From positions 2,046,001 to 2,110,000 of the forward strand of contig NZ_CP096658.1 in assembly GCF_023238445.1 (NCBI RefSeq): 64,000 nt of DNA. Reading direction: 5' to 3'. Position 1 is the stretch's first letter. Each line of letters begins with the position of its first letter. Under the pieces are notes generated by a model that worked only from the letters and a program-made list of their open reading frames with translations, did not search any database and was not told where the DNA came from. Source of the DNA: Halorussus gelatinilyticus (GTDB lineage: Archaea; Halobacteriota; Halobacteria; Halobacteriales; Haladaptataceae). The translations under genes and the position numbers were made by a program. Positions 24,501 to 33,257 of this stretch are shown here, in pieces.

Positions 24501-25344
24501 CGAATGCTGTTCGAGTCTCGACCGTGTTGACCGAGACGAAATTCCGATTGCGGATGTTCCCGTGACGCTCTCTGAAAGCGAGCGTGAGGCCAGCGAGTAC
24601 ACCGACCGCCAACTCTGCTTCCTCCAAGCTGTCTACTCTGCGCATCAAGGCGAGTACGACCCCGACTTGGAGTACGATACCTGCTGGGACAGCATGCTTC
24701 GCTTGCAGGAATACGTCGGTATCGAGTCTGATGCCGTTCAGGAGTTGGTCGATGCTGGCCTACTAGCCGTCGACTGCGACCATCCCCACCGTCTGTACAC
24801 AGTCACCGCCGAGGGACGTTCGGAGATTCAGGCCGCTCACCGCGAGGGCGTCGCCTATGGTCACGGGGTTGGCGACCTCGGAGAATCGACGCTCCATCGC
24901 GTGATGGTCGAGTTCGGCCGTCGGTACGTCGAAGACGCGTACGCCGACGACGCAGAATCGGCGGTGGTTGAGGTCGTCCCCTACTACGAACTTGATGATG
25001 GGCATCGTTTGGACGTGGTCGGACTCAACGAGGAGGGCGAGGTCTGTGTCGTCGTTGAGGCCGAGCGCTCGAATCACGATATTCTACGGGCCGTGCCGGA
25101 CGACTACGATAAGATGGCCGATTTCGACCCCGAGGATGCAATCTGGATCACGAAGAACCGCGAAGGCGCACACGACGTGCTGGACGCGCTGAACGACCCG
25201 CCAACTGGCGGCGTCCGAGTGGAGAAGACGTACAGTCGGTCGTCGCCACCTCAAGCGTTCCGTCTCGACGCGCCCGGCTGTACCCAGATTCACACCCTTC
25301 GATACGTCCGCGAGACGCTCCTCGGGCTTGAGCCTCCAGAATAG
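21520..25344 (+). CDS. Very large conjugation-type (VirD4/TraC/HerA-like) ATPase with C-terminal nuclease-like domain
   Basis: 1274 residues. N-terminal about 450 residues: domain of unknown role, rich in Thr/Glu. ATPase: Walker A VWFGKTGSGKTTSL (about 463), IEPKGDGM, Walker B LVNLYIEEAADV (about 750), and sensor-like LLAQSRGFGLSVTLAMQFPA, as in type IV secretion coupling proteins. Then a Cys cluster (CIKYDAETHAIVCTGCSNRH, about 963-985), a winged-helix-like part, and near 1159-1182 a PD-(D/E)xK-like core GHRLDVVGLNEEGEVCVVVE. It probably pumps or processes DNA for the element. The nuclease assignment is inference. There is no membrane helix, so it needs a membrane partner. Confidence 0.8.
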   Translation: MPTDDSQTSSGRRYIRIQPTTDSLSVDSVTMQFTRLHRLLTNDDDRSWSRRLVSKIDPEPRTLEWLFAASPAGRLEYYVGLPTSDDEADRELESLEGLLRSFFPDSYELDQCSFDLDEFLGLRSLDERTTDELERRLDASTDDSSTDENQPPETHIGAVEYRGMGDRRADWQTRLTPYAQFRTDDADVQPPLTSVAETLATTETLATTETPVVFQVLLQPKPDWTTEADLRRRRLQRGEEESFMGRLVTGLFVSNETTADEPRDLPPEVQRRLDELNEKETRHSFSVNARAIAVTDPGQHPPRVTKDLRTALESVGHSCYQLDAETHEVACYGLQLDRLSAEDVSALDLLDAVRERTFRNTPTGLQTRLPGWGRSSPELVADPREVPSFCVLGGASLTSNAKRALDLTPGEQTSLSRPATDRLTPYYELGLTLGYALTQDGRKATDPIALPPDLQAMHAVWFGKTGSGKTTSLITGMLDNYEANRGPSILIEPKGDGMPVEYLRAHYTTYGTLDNVYYFECADVLPALSFFDIRPQLAVGIDRATAVQDVVDHYVEVLIGIMGRERFERAVRSPDIIRYLVKALFDPVHGSDAFTHRDLQQAATQMAETRDAPPVTDDDLAALLGGIVTNSKRSFDELLQGVHNRIEKIPVDDRLATLFNHVPTEDSDADSRFDFFDVLDENAVVIVDTSQLRKKSRRAFTLVLLSNLWTALRRRQAYRTTDYTQHTADREAGHTTTRTETDGGPNSDELPLVNLYIEEAADVAASGLMTDLLAQSRGFGLSVTLAMQFPAQVRSADTEAYAELLNNVSTIVTGNVAVDPDLEKRLATDEMPPSEVGNRLRALRRGQWFVSLPAKFGDPEPRPFLVSSAPLPAGHPEGDDPLSETQALAFDALLDVVRDRTRLDHGLEVRDRKRPTADTTAKADSISQSSNDQLPADESSSSTAPTTVTRVDSALPFTKRLPTCIKYDAETHAIVCTGCSNRHAATRTGVRRGIECCSSLDRVDRDEIPIADVPVTLSESEREASEYTDRQLCFLQAVYSAHQGEYDPDLEYDTCWDSMLRLQEYVGIESDAVQELVDAGLLAVDCDHPHRLYTVTAEGRSEIQAAHREGVAYGHGVGDLGESTLHRVMVEFGRRYVEDAYADDAESAVVEVVPYYELDDGHRLDVVGLNEEGEVCVVVEAERSNHDILRAVPDDYDKMADFDPEDAIWITKNREGAHDVLDALNDPPTGGVRVEKTYSRSSPPQAFRLDAPGCTQIHTLRYVRETLLGLEPPE

Positions 25345-25394
25345 GGCGAGGCGTAGCTCTTGTGAAACAGTCACTTACTTTGGTAGCGTTGTTG

Positions 25395-26036
25395 ATGACC
25401 ATAGACGGAATGGATGGGTCAGACTCGTCGCGTCGAGGAATACTAATAGGAGTAGGAGCGGCACTCACTGGTGGATTCCTTCTTCCCCATACCGAGAGCA
25501 AAGCAAGTTCCAAGAAGTTCGAAGAACAAACAGCAACGACAACGACAAGCCAGTCAAGAGTTCCACCTGGGACAACACCGTCAGAGATTGTCCCAGTAGG
25601 TAAGCGAGCGACTGTCGTCAGCGAGGATGGGAGTGAGCAGATTACTTACTGGATTGAGAATGGCGCTCGATTCGAATACTTTCGAGTGGGAGACGAACGG
25701 GTGACTCCTGACCCTGGCGAGGAGTTCCTGCAAGTTCTAGTGAGCGCGCATAACGAAAGCCAGCAAGGGGCGATAATTGACTCAGACCATTTCGAGGTCG
25801 TGACATCAAGTGGGCAGGCGTATGAGCCGGATGAGGATCTGATGCTTGACTTCGATGACACTTTTTATATTGAGGATATCGACCCGCAGATAACGAAGAC
25901 ACGCAGTGTCTTCTTTGAGATTGCTCCGGATAAAAGACCGGTGTGGCTAAAAATCGGCCCAGGATTTGCTGATGACGGTGAGTCGGTCTATTTTTCGCTT
26001 CCAGACGAAACCGGGATCACTACGACAACTGCTTAA
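25395..26036 (+). CDS. Secreted DUF4352-like protein
   Basis: About 213 residues. The N-terminus SSRRGILIGVGAALTGGFLL is Tat-like. A Thr/Ser-rich linker leads to an immunoglobulin-like domain (EEFLQVLVSAHNESQQGAII, FEVVTSSGQAYEP, VFFEIAPDKRPVWLKIG), the pattern of DUF4352. Initiation may be at 25395 or at 25410. Lower GC and codon use unlike the core genes suggest transfer. Function unknown; it follows the conjugation ATPase by about 50 nt. Confidence 0.65.
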   Translation: MTIDGMDGSDSSRRGILIGVGAALTGGFLLPHTESKASSKKFEEQTATTTTSQSRVPPGTTPSEIVPVGKRATVVSEDGSEQITYWIENGARFEYFRVGDERVTPDPGEEFLQVLVSAHNESQQGAIIDSDHFEVVTSSGQAYEPDEDLMLDFDDTFYIEDIDPQITKTRSVFFEIAPDKRPVWLKIGPGFADDGESVYFSLPDETGITTTTA

Positions 26037-26051
26037 TTTCCCAATTCAGTT

Positions 26052-27326
26052 TTAATTAAAAAGTCGCTGGCTGAGACGGCCTAAAAATCCCCTTTTGGGG
26101 CCAGTCTGTCGTTGCCCACGTGCAACTGCTTCCAACCGATGACGTGCGCGGTTCCGTTCATCTTGAAGCCTATCGCGCTCTCGCTCTACATCACGGAGCT
26201 GACGCTCAAGACTAGTAATCGTCTCGATACGGGCTCGTTCGCGCTCAGTTAGGCTATCCGGTTCGATGGTCACGTCGGGCGTCTGGGCCTTTTCGGTCGG
26301 GTCCGCTTCCACCTCGATCGATTCCGGTTCGGACTCGGACTGAGCATCTGTCGAGTCCCCGCTTTCTTTAGCACGACCTGTCTTCGGTGAGAAGTGTTCG
26401 TTCGTCACGTTCCTCGCACGAGCGAGGGTCACCTCGCCGTAGGTGCGGCCGTTGGCGTAGTGGACCGCGTCGAACTTCTCGCGCATCAACCCTGACTGTC
26501 TGAACAGCCGGTCCATCTGAGTCGTATTCCCGCCCGTCCAGAACGCGAGGAGACACGCGAGCGCCATATCCGCTTCAGAATGACTGTCGTAGCCGTGGGT
26601 GTCGCCCCGCCAGAGTCGCTCGAACTTCGCGCCGTTCGCCGCCGACCGTGCGCGTTCGAGAAGGTCCTCGTCCGAGAGATCAGAACCCAACCCTGAGTCA
26701 GACTCCTCGTTGCTCTCGGTTTCGCCGTCCTCGTAGAATTTCGCTATTTCCACAGCCGCCGGTTCGGAGTCAGATTCATCATCGTGCTCGTCTGCGAGGT
26801 GGCTTGCGTACACTCCACGAAGCTCCTCGCTCCGTGCTTCGATGCCGCCGCGGGTACCGTGGACGCGCTCGCCGGTCATGGTGAAGAAACGAGCCGTCTC
26901 GTAGATTTCGACGCTCCCGCGCCGGTTCCGGCCGGGCGGCAGTTCGCCCTCCACGAGAACGTGATAGCCAGTTCCGGACGGACTGACCTCGGTGTACGAA
27001 TCGAGGTCGTCGATGATTTCCTCGGCCCACTCGGTTGGAGTTTCTTTCTCGGAGTCACGCGCGTCGTCGAGGTCGACACCGACGAAGGGATCCCCGTCCG
27101 TGAACACGAAGCCCAGCCCATCGACAGACTCGCCGTCCGCGTACAATCGGGCCTCCTCGAAACTCGTCCATGTCGCTGAATCAGTTGCCGAGGCATATTG
27201 CCCGTTCTGTGGGTCGACCGGGACTTTGGTTGGTTTCGACCCACGGGCCTGCTCACGCCAGCAAATCCACTGGTCGTACTCGTGAAGTGATTCTGGAAGG
27301 TCAGCTGTTGTTGGAAGTGTCGTCAT
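26052..27326 (-). CDS. Primase/NrS-1 polymerase-like protein with C-terminal coiled coil
   Basis: 424 residues from the ATG at 27326. The N-terminal half (WICWREQARGSKPTKVPVDP, GLGFVFTDGDPFVGVDLDDA, SPSGTGYHVLVEGELP, FFTMTGERVHGT) is the archaeo-eukaryotic primase fold of NrS-1-type phage primase-polymerases; GVDLDD carries the catalytic carboxylates and GTGYH the conserved His. The next part (EADMALACLLAFWTGGNTTQ) matches the linker helical domain. The end is a coiled coil rich in Arg/Glu (about 370-410). No helicase domain. It probably initiates replication of the element from the iteron-bearing DNA just upstream. Confidence 0.75.
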   Translation of the reverse strand: MTTLPTTADLPESLHEYDQWICWREQARGSKPTKVPVDPQNGQYASATDSATWTSFEEARLYADGESVDGLGFVFTDGDPFVGVDLDDARDSEKETPTEWAEEIIDDLDSYTEVSPSGTGYHVLVEGELPPGRNRRGSVEIYETARFFTMTGERVHGTRGGIEARSEELRGVYASHLADEHDDESDSEPAAVEIAKFYEDGETESNEESDSGLGSDLSDEDLLERARSAANGAKFERLWRGDTHGYDSHSEADMALACLLAFWTGGNTTQMDRLFRQSGLMREKFDAVHYANGRTYGEVTLARARNVTNEHFSPKTGRAKESGDSTDAQSESEPESIEVEADPTEKAQTPDVTIEPDSLTERERARIETITSLERQLRDVERERDRLQDERNRARHRLEAVARGQRQTGPKRGFLGRLSQRLFN

Positions 27327-28274
27327 ATCGGTTCGCGTGCCAGTTCCCTCGAACGCAGAGAGATACCCTCGGATACGCTGGCGGTTCACTTGATGCTACC
27401 TCGTCCTGTAATCCGGCGAAGTACTGTTTTCGGGGGTGTAGCAAGTGCCGGTTGTTCGGTGTCCGACCACTGTTCGCTACACCGTCGAATTTACGGGATA
27501 CGAGACCTGTTCGGGAGTACCAGAGGGTCCCGCGGCTGTTTTGGAATCGTACACCCTGCTAATCCCCCGGTAGAGGTGTTCTTGTGACAGGGTGTAGGAC
27601 TTCGGTACGAGGAGTGAGCGCGCACTAACGCGAGGGGGGCTTTCGCGGAGTTCTATTTCGGGCATAGAGCGGCTGGAGAGTCCAACTAGAGATTAATAGC
27701 TTGTCTGTCGAGGCGGCCTTAGAAATGAGTAAAATCGCATGGCGTAACCGAGGTGTATGGATAATAACTCTGGGGAAAACCAAGCAAAGTCGATACAAGC
27801 TCTTCGAGGAAATACACCCTAATCCGTCGAATACAGCTGTTTGAAAGAATACACGGTGAGTGTACGTCGCTCAGGTGACCGCCGAATTTTGCTCATCAAT
27901 AGATACCGGAAGGTCTGAATTCGGCCCTATCACTCGGGGTGTACCGGCGAATCCAGAATATCGACGGCGAGTCGGAGTGAGACGTCGATTGACCATAGCA
28001 TAGAGCAATCAGTGGAAACGCCCTGAAAGACCACAGCGACCGGTGTAGACTCTGTTTCGAGACCTCGGGCCGTTGCCCTGAAACGAGACCTGCCCGTCAT
28101 CCACGAACAGCAATCTACACCCACTCACGTCCGTACAATTACCGGAATACGGGCTATCTGTAGTGGGTAGCACCCAAGACGACAGTCACGTGTTTGCCCG
28201 CGAGACCGATGGCGACGCTACGTCGCGGCGGCGAGAAAAACTTATGTTCTAGCGATAGGTTTCCTTCGTCAGAC
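27327..28274. other. Gene-free region with TACACCC iterons, candidate replication origin
   Basis: About 950 bases without a convincing gene. The 7-mer TACACCC or its complement occurs exactly at 27434-27440, 27550-27556, 27590-27596, 27813-27819, 27937-27943 and 28116-28122, with near matches at 27478, 27850 and 28041. ACACCCTG (27551-27558) and CAGGGTGT (27588-27595) form an inverted pair. Short AT-rich tracts are interspersed. It sits upstream of the primase-like gene. Weak ORFs inside (for example a 39-codon frame at about 27724) have no family resemblance. Confidence 0.45.
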
Positions 28275-28736
28275 GTGGCCCTCTCACGACGACGCGTGCT
28301 GAAGACCGTCGGCGTCTCCGCCGTCGGATTGACTGCGCTCTCGGGTTGTTCGAGGCTCCTGCACGGCGAGACGAAACTCGAACAGTTGGCACTGGTGAAC
28401 ATCACCGACGCGGAACACGACGTTCGAGCAGTCGTCCGCCGAGACGGTGAGGAAGTCTATCGAAACGCGTTCTCGCTTCCGCCGGCCGACGCGAACGGAG
28501 ACGACCCGTATCCTGCACCGATAATCGACGAGGAGTGGATGCGAGACCCCGGACGGTTCACCGTCGAGTGTACGCTGAAATCGAAGGAGAACGTCGAGAC
28601 GAGACGGTTCCCATCGAAACGTCGGAACGGGGATTGCTTTCGGGTCGAAATCGTGGTCTGGGAGGGGCCGTATCTGACCGTCCCGTCCACGGGAGAAGGC
28701 TCCTGCCGGGAATCGACCGGACGCACGCAGTCGTGA
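28275..28736 (+). CDS. Tat lipoprotein, hypothetical
   Basis: About 153 residues from a GTG at 28275, chosen because a TATA-like CTTATG (28239-28244) lies about 30 nt upstream and the Tat signal (LSRRRVLKTVGVSAVG) then begins at residue 4. Lipobox LSGC. The mature part (LALVNITDAEHDVRAVVRRD, DPGRFTVECTL) looks like an immunoglobulin-type beta domain common in haloarchaeal surface lipoproteins. Function unknown. Confidence 0.7.
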   Translation: MALSRRRVLKTVGVSAVGLTALSGCSRLLHGETKLEQLALVNITDAEHDVRAVVRRDGEEVYRNAFSLPPADANGDDPYPAPIIDEEWMRDPGRFTVECTLKSKENVETRRFPSKRRNGDCFRVEIVVWEGPYLTVPSTGEGSCRESTGRTQS

Positions 28737-28805
28737 CGATAAGCGGGGGCGTGACGAAAGACGAGGGCGTGACGTTCGACGGGGCGTGACGTTCGACCGG
28801 GACAC

Positions 28806-29540
28806 CTACGCCGCCACTTGCCCCGTCGCCAGCAGGTACGCGACCGCGAACTGGACCGCGTTGTACGTGCCGTGGACGAACGCCGGGACGAGCAGGTTGT
28901 CGGTGTACTCGTAGAGCGCGCCCAGCACGAGCGCGAGACCGAAGACGATGACGACGTAGGTCAGTTTGCCCGGCCCGGACAACGAGAAGACGTGGACGAC
29001 GGCGAAGAGACTGCTCGCCAGCACTATCGCGCGTGTCGTGCCGAACCACTCGGCGAACGTCCCTTGAATGACGCCCCGGTACAGCAGTTCCTCGCCGGGA
29101 CCGATGAGCAGATACGAGAGCGGGACCAGCAGGAGGAAAATCTCGGGGGACTCTTTCCCGATCTCCGCGACCTGGTTCGTGGCGGTCTGGACGCCCAACA
29201 ACGACGAGGCAACTCGCGCCGTCGCCAAGAGCGCGAACAAACCGACGACGCCGCCCACGGCGACCAGCGCGTCCCGGACGGTCGGGAGTCGGACTCGCAG
29301 GAACTCGACGCTCCGGTCGCCGTATCGCAGGTAGAGGAGCGCGATACCGCCGAACGTCACGCCTTGGAGGAAGACGACGCCGACCGCGACCCGCATCGTC
29401 GGGTTCGTCACCGCCGGAATCCCGACCGACTGGAAAGCGAGCGCGGCGATGAAGACGACGATTTGCCCGATGCCGAACGCACCGACCGCGAGCGCCGACC
29501 CGCGCAGGAAGACTCGGAGTCGCTGTGATTGCTGTGTCAT
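28806..29540 (-). CDS. CPBP family intramembrane glutamic endopeptidase
   Basis: 244 residues with about seven membrane helices. CPBP (Abi/Rce1-like) motifs: EELLYRG in GPGEELLYRGVIQG, His in FAVVHVFSL, and HGTYNA near the end. Family members cleave prenylated or other membrane-associated peptides, and some give bacteriocin or phage immunity. The N-terminus starts MTQQSQRLRVFLRG. It stands alone, converging on the lipoprotein gene. Confidence 0.88.
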   Translation of the reverse strand: MTQQSQRLRVFLRGSALAVGAFGIGQIVVFIAALAFQSVGIPAVTNPTMRVAVGVVFLQGVTFGGIALLYLRYGDRSVEFLRVRLPTVRDALVAVGGVVGLFALLATARVASSLLGVQTATNQVAEIGKESPEIFLLLVPLSYLLIGPGEELLYRGVIQGTFAEWFGTTRAIVLASSLFAVVHVFSLSGPGKLTYVVIVFGLALVLGALYEYTDNLLVPAFVHGTYNAVQFAVAYLLATGQVAA

Positions 29541-29985
29541 GGTGTTGCGTTCTGGAGGGTAATTCGCGCCGACAGTATCTTCGACTCGTGAGGCTGAATA
29601 TTTAAAAACGGCGAGACGACCCCGGACGCCCCGCCTCGCGGGTCGCTCCTCTTTGGACCGACATCGCGGGTCAGCGGCCGCAATCTAGCGCTGCGAGTGC
29701 CGGCGGTGTCGGCGACGAACGGCAGGATGTCCGGTCCGTCGTCCGACGCGGCTGAGTTCGCGGCGAGCCGAAACCGGTTGGGCGGTCGAGGACGGCTATC
29801 TCCGACGTTCGGTCCTTCCCGGTCGATACTGCTTCGGAGTTCCGCCGATAGCGAACAACGAGATACACCCTCTACGTGGCATACTAATCACGACACGATA
29901 AAATAAATATAAAATATTAATTATCGGAAGGAGCGACGTTACGCCGGAGGTGAACAAGAGGTGATTCTTCCCCCGTGTACGCCGA
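29541..29985. other. Intergenic region, no gene seen
   Basis: Contains the promoter side of the CPBP gene (AT-rich near 29600-29612), a GC-rich middle without coding character, and a strongly AT-rich tract at 29896-29932 (ATAAAATAAATATAAAATAT) that may be a terminator for the disrupted gene at 29986-30300 or a leftover junction. Confidence 0.4.
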
Positions 29986-30300
29986 TTACGTGGTGTCCCA
30001 TCTGAGGACGGTCCGACCTGCGAACGAGTCGATAACCAACACGTCGTTCTCTTTATCCGCGGACAGCACTCCGTGTTCTCACACTCGTCCAGCTTCCAGA
30101 TCAGACACACGGTATTCCCGTCCATCGTTCTTGCCTAAGCGAACGATCTTGGGCTTGAAAGTGGTGAAACCGTACACGTTCGCGGATGGCAGCACCTCCG
30201 GAAGGAAGACCCATCGTGGGCCGGAACCGCCTTCCAAGAGACCAACGTTATCGGTGGGTTCACCGATTTCGATGTCGTGAGCATCCGATAGACATAACAT
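29986..30300 (-). pseudogene. Hypothetical protein gene interrupted by one in-frame TGA
   Basis: From the ATG at 30300 a frame of 73 codons ends at TGA 30079-30081, then continues in the same frame for 30 more codons to TAA at 29986-29988. The sequence before (KIVRLGKNDGREYRVSDLEA) and after (LSADKENDVLVIDSFAGR) is equally protein-like, with the acidic composition of the host. The simplest reading is a single nonsense mutation. No relative recognised. Confidence 0.6.
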
Positions 30301-30355
30301 TTTAGAGGGTGAGAGTTAACATAACGTTTTTCTACTGCTCCAAATCATATCAGCT

Positions 30356-30775
30356 ATGTACCCTCCACTTACTCGACGTCGATTTCTCGCCCTGAGTACG
30401 ACTGGAGTCGTTTCCCTCGCGGGATGTCAGTCGGTCCCCTTCGGCGACTCAAAGACACCGGTTCGAATCACCGTGACGAACGCGACGCAGGAGAGCCGAG
30501 AGATTTGGGTACAGCTTACCCGAGAGACTGACTCTGACCCGATTGCGGAGTCGGTTCAGTTGGCTGGACGGACGACGACAGTACTCGAACGAACGGTCCC
30601 GACCAACGCGTATCGGCTGACGGGGAGCGTGGATGACCCGAGCCCGTCGCTGAAGCAAAAGGTCGAGTGGGAGATTACGGAACAGCCCTGTTCGGCGACG
30701 GGCGTAATTACCCTCACTTCGTGTGAGGGCACTCCAGAACTTCTCGTCGATACGGCGTCCTGTGACGATGCGTAG
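30356..30775 (+). CDS. Small Tat lipoprotein
   Basis: 139 residues: Tat motif TRRRFLALSTTGVVSLAGC with lipobox, then one beta-rich domain (VRITVTNATQESREIWVQLT, AYRLTGSV) and two Cys pairs near the end (QPCSATG, TSCEG, TASC) that may form disulfides outside the cell. Found as short orphan lipoproteins in many haloarchaea; function unknown. Confidence 0.75.
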   Translation: MYPPLTRRRFLALSTTGVVSLAGCQSVPFGDSKTPVRITVTNATQESREIWVQLTRETDSDPIAESVQLAGRTTTVLERTVPTNAYRLTGSVDDPSPSLKQKVEWEITEQPCSATGVITLTSCEGTPELLVDTASCDDA

Positions 30776-30835
30776 TTCGTTGACCGAGAGACGGTACGTC
30801 GTTCGTTTTAGCCAGAAGAACAGCGGTCAATGCCC

Positions 30836-33085
30836 TCATACTTGCTTCCGCTTCGCGTGCTCGACGGTCGCGGCCTCGTCGTTGCGCAAATCGGCGAGGA
30901 ACGCGAACAACTCTTGGAAGTCGTCCATCCCTTCCTGCGCCATGTACTGGACGTAGCGGTGCTTGCGGTGGAACTCGGCCTCGACTTCCTCGACGGGGCG
31001 GTCGGTCCGCTCGGCGAGTCTGTCGAGGAACCGGAACCGGTGTGCGTCCCCTGCCGCATCTCCGTTCGCCCCCGCGTGGTCCGTCTCGCCCGCGAGGTGG
31101 AACTCGCCCTCCGTGTCGCGCCACGCGACGGTGTTCCAGTAGACCGTCGTCTCGTCCTTCTCGATGGCACCGCAGCGCGCCCGTTCGGCGTCGAGGTCGG
31201 CGAACTCCGACTCGGTGAGCAGTTCCACGACTTCGCCGACGTAGCGCTCGCCGTCCACGTTCCGCGGGAACACCACGAGGTCCAGCTCGCGGAGGAGGTA
31301 GGGCGGTAGGCCCTGTTCGATGACGCGGTTCACCAGTTTCTCCACGTCCTCGGCGTGGGTGGTCCCGATGATGCCGTGGCCCGTGTTCAAACTCTCCGCG
31401 AACGTCTGGAAACTCGCGGGCGTGTTGATTTCGGCGATGACCTCCACGTCGGGGTTCAGGTAGTTGCATTCGGTCATCAGGTCGGCCATCGTCACGCGCT
31501 TGTAGTCGCTCTCGTGGTCCCGCGTCGTCAGCGAGACGCCGGTCTCGTGCGGAAGTCTGACCTCCCGCGACCCCTCGTCGATGGAAATCGGTCGGTCACG
31601 GTACGGGATAAACGGCATATGCGAGTTCATGAGCGTCGTCTTACCCGTGCCGGTCGGCCCGGAGAACAGCACGACGCCGTGATGCTCGTAGGCCTGCCAC
31701 AGCAGGGTCACGATTTCGGTCGAGAGGCTCTGGGAGTCCAGCAGGTCCACGGGCGTCATCGCCTCGGGGGCCTGCTTCCGGATGGAGATGTGCGGCCCGT
31801 TCTCGCTGATGACCCCGAGCGCGACCGCTGCCCGAATCGTGACCTCCTCGGGCACGCCCTCCGGTTGGAGGTTCACCTTCGCGCTCGGGTTCGAGGCGTT
31901 GAGTTCCGTGCCGTCGCTGGCGGCCATCTGCGTGACGACGTTGGCGAACGTCTCCTCGTCCTCGAAGGCGAGGTTGGTCGGGGCGCGCTCGCCGTGGCCG
32001 ATTTCCCGGCCCCGCGGCACGACCTTGATGCGCTCGCCGACGCGGTTGGCCTCGATGTCCTCCAGCAGGTCGTCCCGAATCGGTACCGTCAGTTTCCCGT
32101 GGCCGACGAAATCGCGCATCACGTAGTACACCAAGTCCGAGAGCCTGTCGGTCGAGAATCGGCGGTCCACGGGCGGCACCGCCAAGTCGTACTCCGCCAA
32201 GGCGGTCCGGACCCGATACCTCGCAGCGTCGAGCCACGCCCGCGTATTCCGCGCCGTCAATCGCCGCGAGAGGAAGGTCCGGGCGCGCTCGCGGACGAAT
32301 CCCGCGCGGTCCTCGACCACGCCGTCCACGTTGGTCTCCCAGATGCGGTCCTTGCACTCCTGAATCAACTCCTCGTCGCCCGGCAGGAGGTCGGGTTCCA
32401 GCACGGCGTACTTCGTCGTGAACGAGTCGTTGGCCAGCAGATGCTCGCGGTAGACGACGACCGGCACCTGAAACTCGCGGAAATCGACGGTGTGGGTCTC
32501 GACGCGCTCGCTGGCGAACCGCTCCAGAAACCTGGCGTCGGCCGGGCAGTCGGTGTCGGCGGGCGCGTAGTCGTCGGTGTGGACGACCAGGTACTCGCCC
32601 GCGGTGTCGCCGACCTCGATGCCCTCGTCTAACGCCAACGGCGTCAACTCGTCCAGACACCGCAGGTCACGGAGCGCGTGGTACTCGACGCGCCGTCGGG
32701 CCTCGGGCGGCAGGTCGGTCAGCCGGTCCACGATACGCCGGTACTTCGGGTCGAAGCCGGCGGCCATCCGTTCCTGGGCGGCCTCGCGGGTCAGCGGCCG
32801 CGCGAGGTTCGCGTCGGCGAAGTGGTCGAAGATGGCGTCGAGCGCGTCTCCGCCCGCGGGCGAGAGGGTGGGCTCTCGGACGCGGTAGTCGAACCCGGCT
32901 TCGGTCTCCGCGATGGTGGCGACGACGCCGGGGTGGAGTTCGTACTGCGAGCGGACCTCGGGCGCGTACCACGCGTCGGCGTCGTCGGGCGGTTTCGGCG
33001 GCGGGACGCGACCGAGCGACGAGTCGCCGGTCGGCGGGTCGCCGGTCCCGGCGGCGTCGGCGGCGCGGCCCTGCGAGTCGGTCAT
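30836..33085 (-). CDS. PilB/GspE-type type II/IV secretion ATPase
   Basis: 749 residues. Walker A GPTGTGKTTLMNS, Asp box FIPYRDRPISIDEGSREVRL, Walker B-like PDVEVIAEINTPASFQTF and His box TTHAEDVEKLVNR are those of archaeal PilB/FlaI motor ATPases. A long Pro/Asp-rich N-terminus precedes the N1D domain. It would power assembly of a type IV pilus, but no TadC/PilC platform gene adjoins it, so its partner lies elsewhere. The C-terminal tail (VEAEFHRKHRYVQYMAQEGM) is typical of the haloarchaeal members. Confidence 0.88.
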   Translation of the reverse strand: MTDSQGRAADAAGTGDPPTGDSSLGRVPPPKPPDDADAWYAPEVRSQYELHPGVVATIAETEAGFDYRVREPTLSPAGGDALDAIFDHFADANLARPLTREAAQERMAAGFDPKYRRIVDRLTDLPPEARRRVEYHALRDLRCLDELTPLALDEGIEVGDTAGEYLVVHTDDYAPADTDCPADARFLERFASERVETHTVDFREFQVPVVVYREHLLANDSFTTKYAVLEPDLLPGDEELIQECKDRIWETNVDGVVEDRAGFVRERARTFLSRRLTARNTRAWLDAARYRVRTALAEYDLAVPPVDRRFSTDRLSDLVYYVMRDFVGHGKLTVPIRDDLLEDIEANRVGERIKVVPRGREIGHGERAPTNLAFEDEETFANVVTQMAASDGTELNASNPSAKVNLQPEGVPEEVTIRAAVALGVISENGPHISIRKQAPEAMTPVDLLDSQSLSTEIVTLLWQAYEHHGVVLFSGPTGTGKTTLMNSHMPFIPYRDRPISIDEGSREVRLPHETGVSLTTRDHESDYKRVTMADLMTECNYLNPDVEVIAEINTPASFQTFAESLNTGHGIIGTTHAEDVEKLVNRVIEQGLPPYLLRELDLVVFPRNVDGERYVGEVVELLTESEFADLDAERARCGAIEKDETTVYWNTVAWRDTEGEFHLAGETDHAGANGDAAGDAHRFRFLDRLAERTDRPVEEVEAEFHRKHRYVQYMAQEGMDDFQELFAFLADLRNDEAATVEHAKRKQV

Positions 33086-33257
33086 ACGACTGATTCGGCG
33101 CGCGATGTAATTTAAAACTTAGTAATCGAAGCTCGGAATTTGGGGCCGGACGACGAGCGGGACCATCCGTCGAACCGGACGGCCGTCGTCACGAATGCTC
33201 TCGTTTCGGGACTCGCACGAGCGAAACGCTTGAATAAGGGCGGGATAAGGAAGGGGT

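Noticed and set aside
27477-27665. A 62-codon minus-strand frame starting MPEIELRESPPRV
   Set aside because: Low acidity, poor coding character, and it overlaps the iteron and inverted-repeat sequences; no related protein recognised.
28745-28795. Three short copies of GGGCGTGACG between the lipoprotein and CPBP genes
   Set aside because: A small local slippage-type repeat without further structure or partner; not enough to call a functional site.
30836-33085. A complete type IV pilus locus
   Set aside because: Only the ATPase is present; no TadC/PilC platform protein or pilin gene lies beside it.
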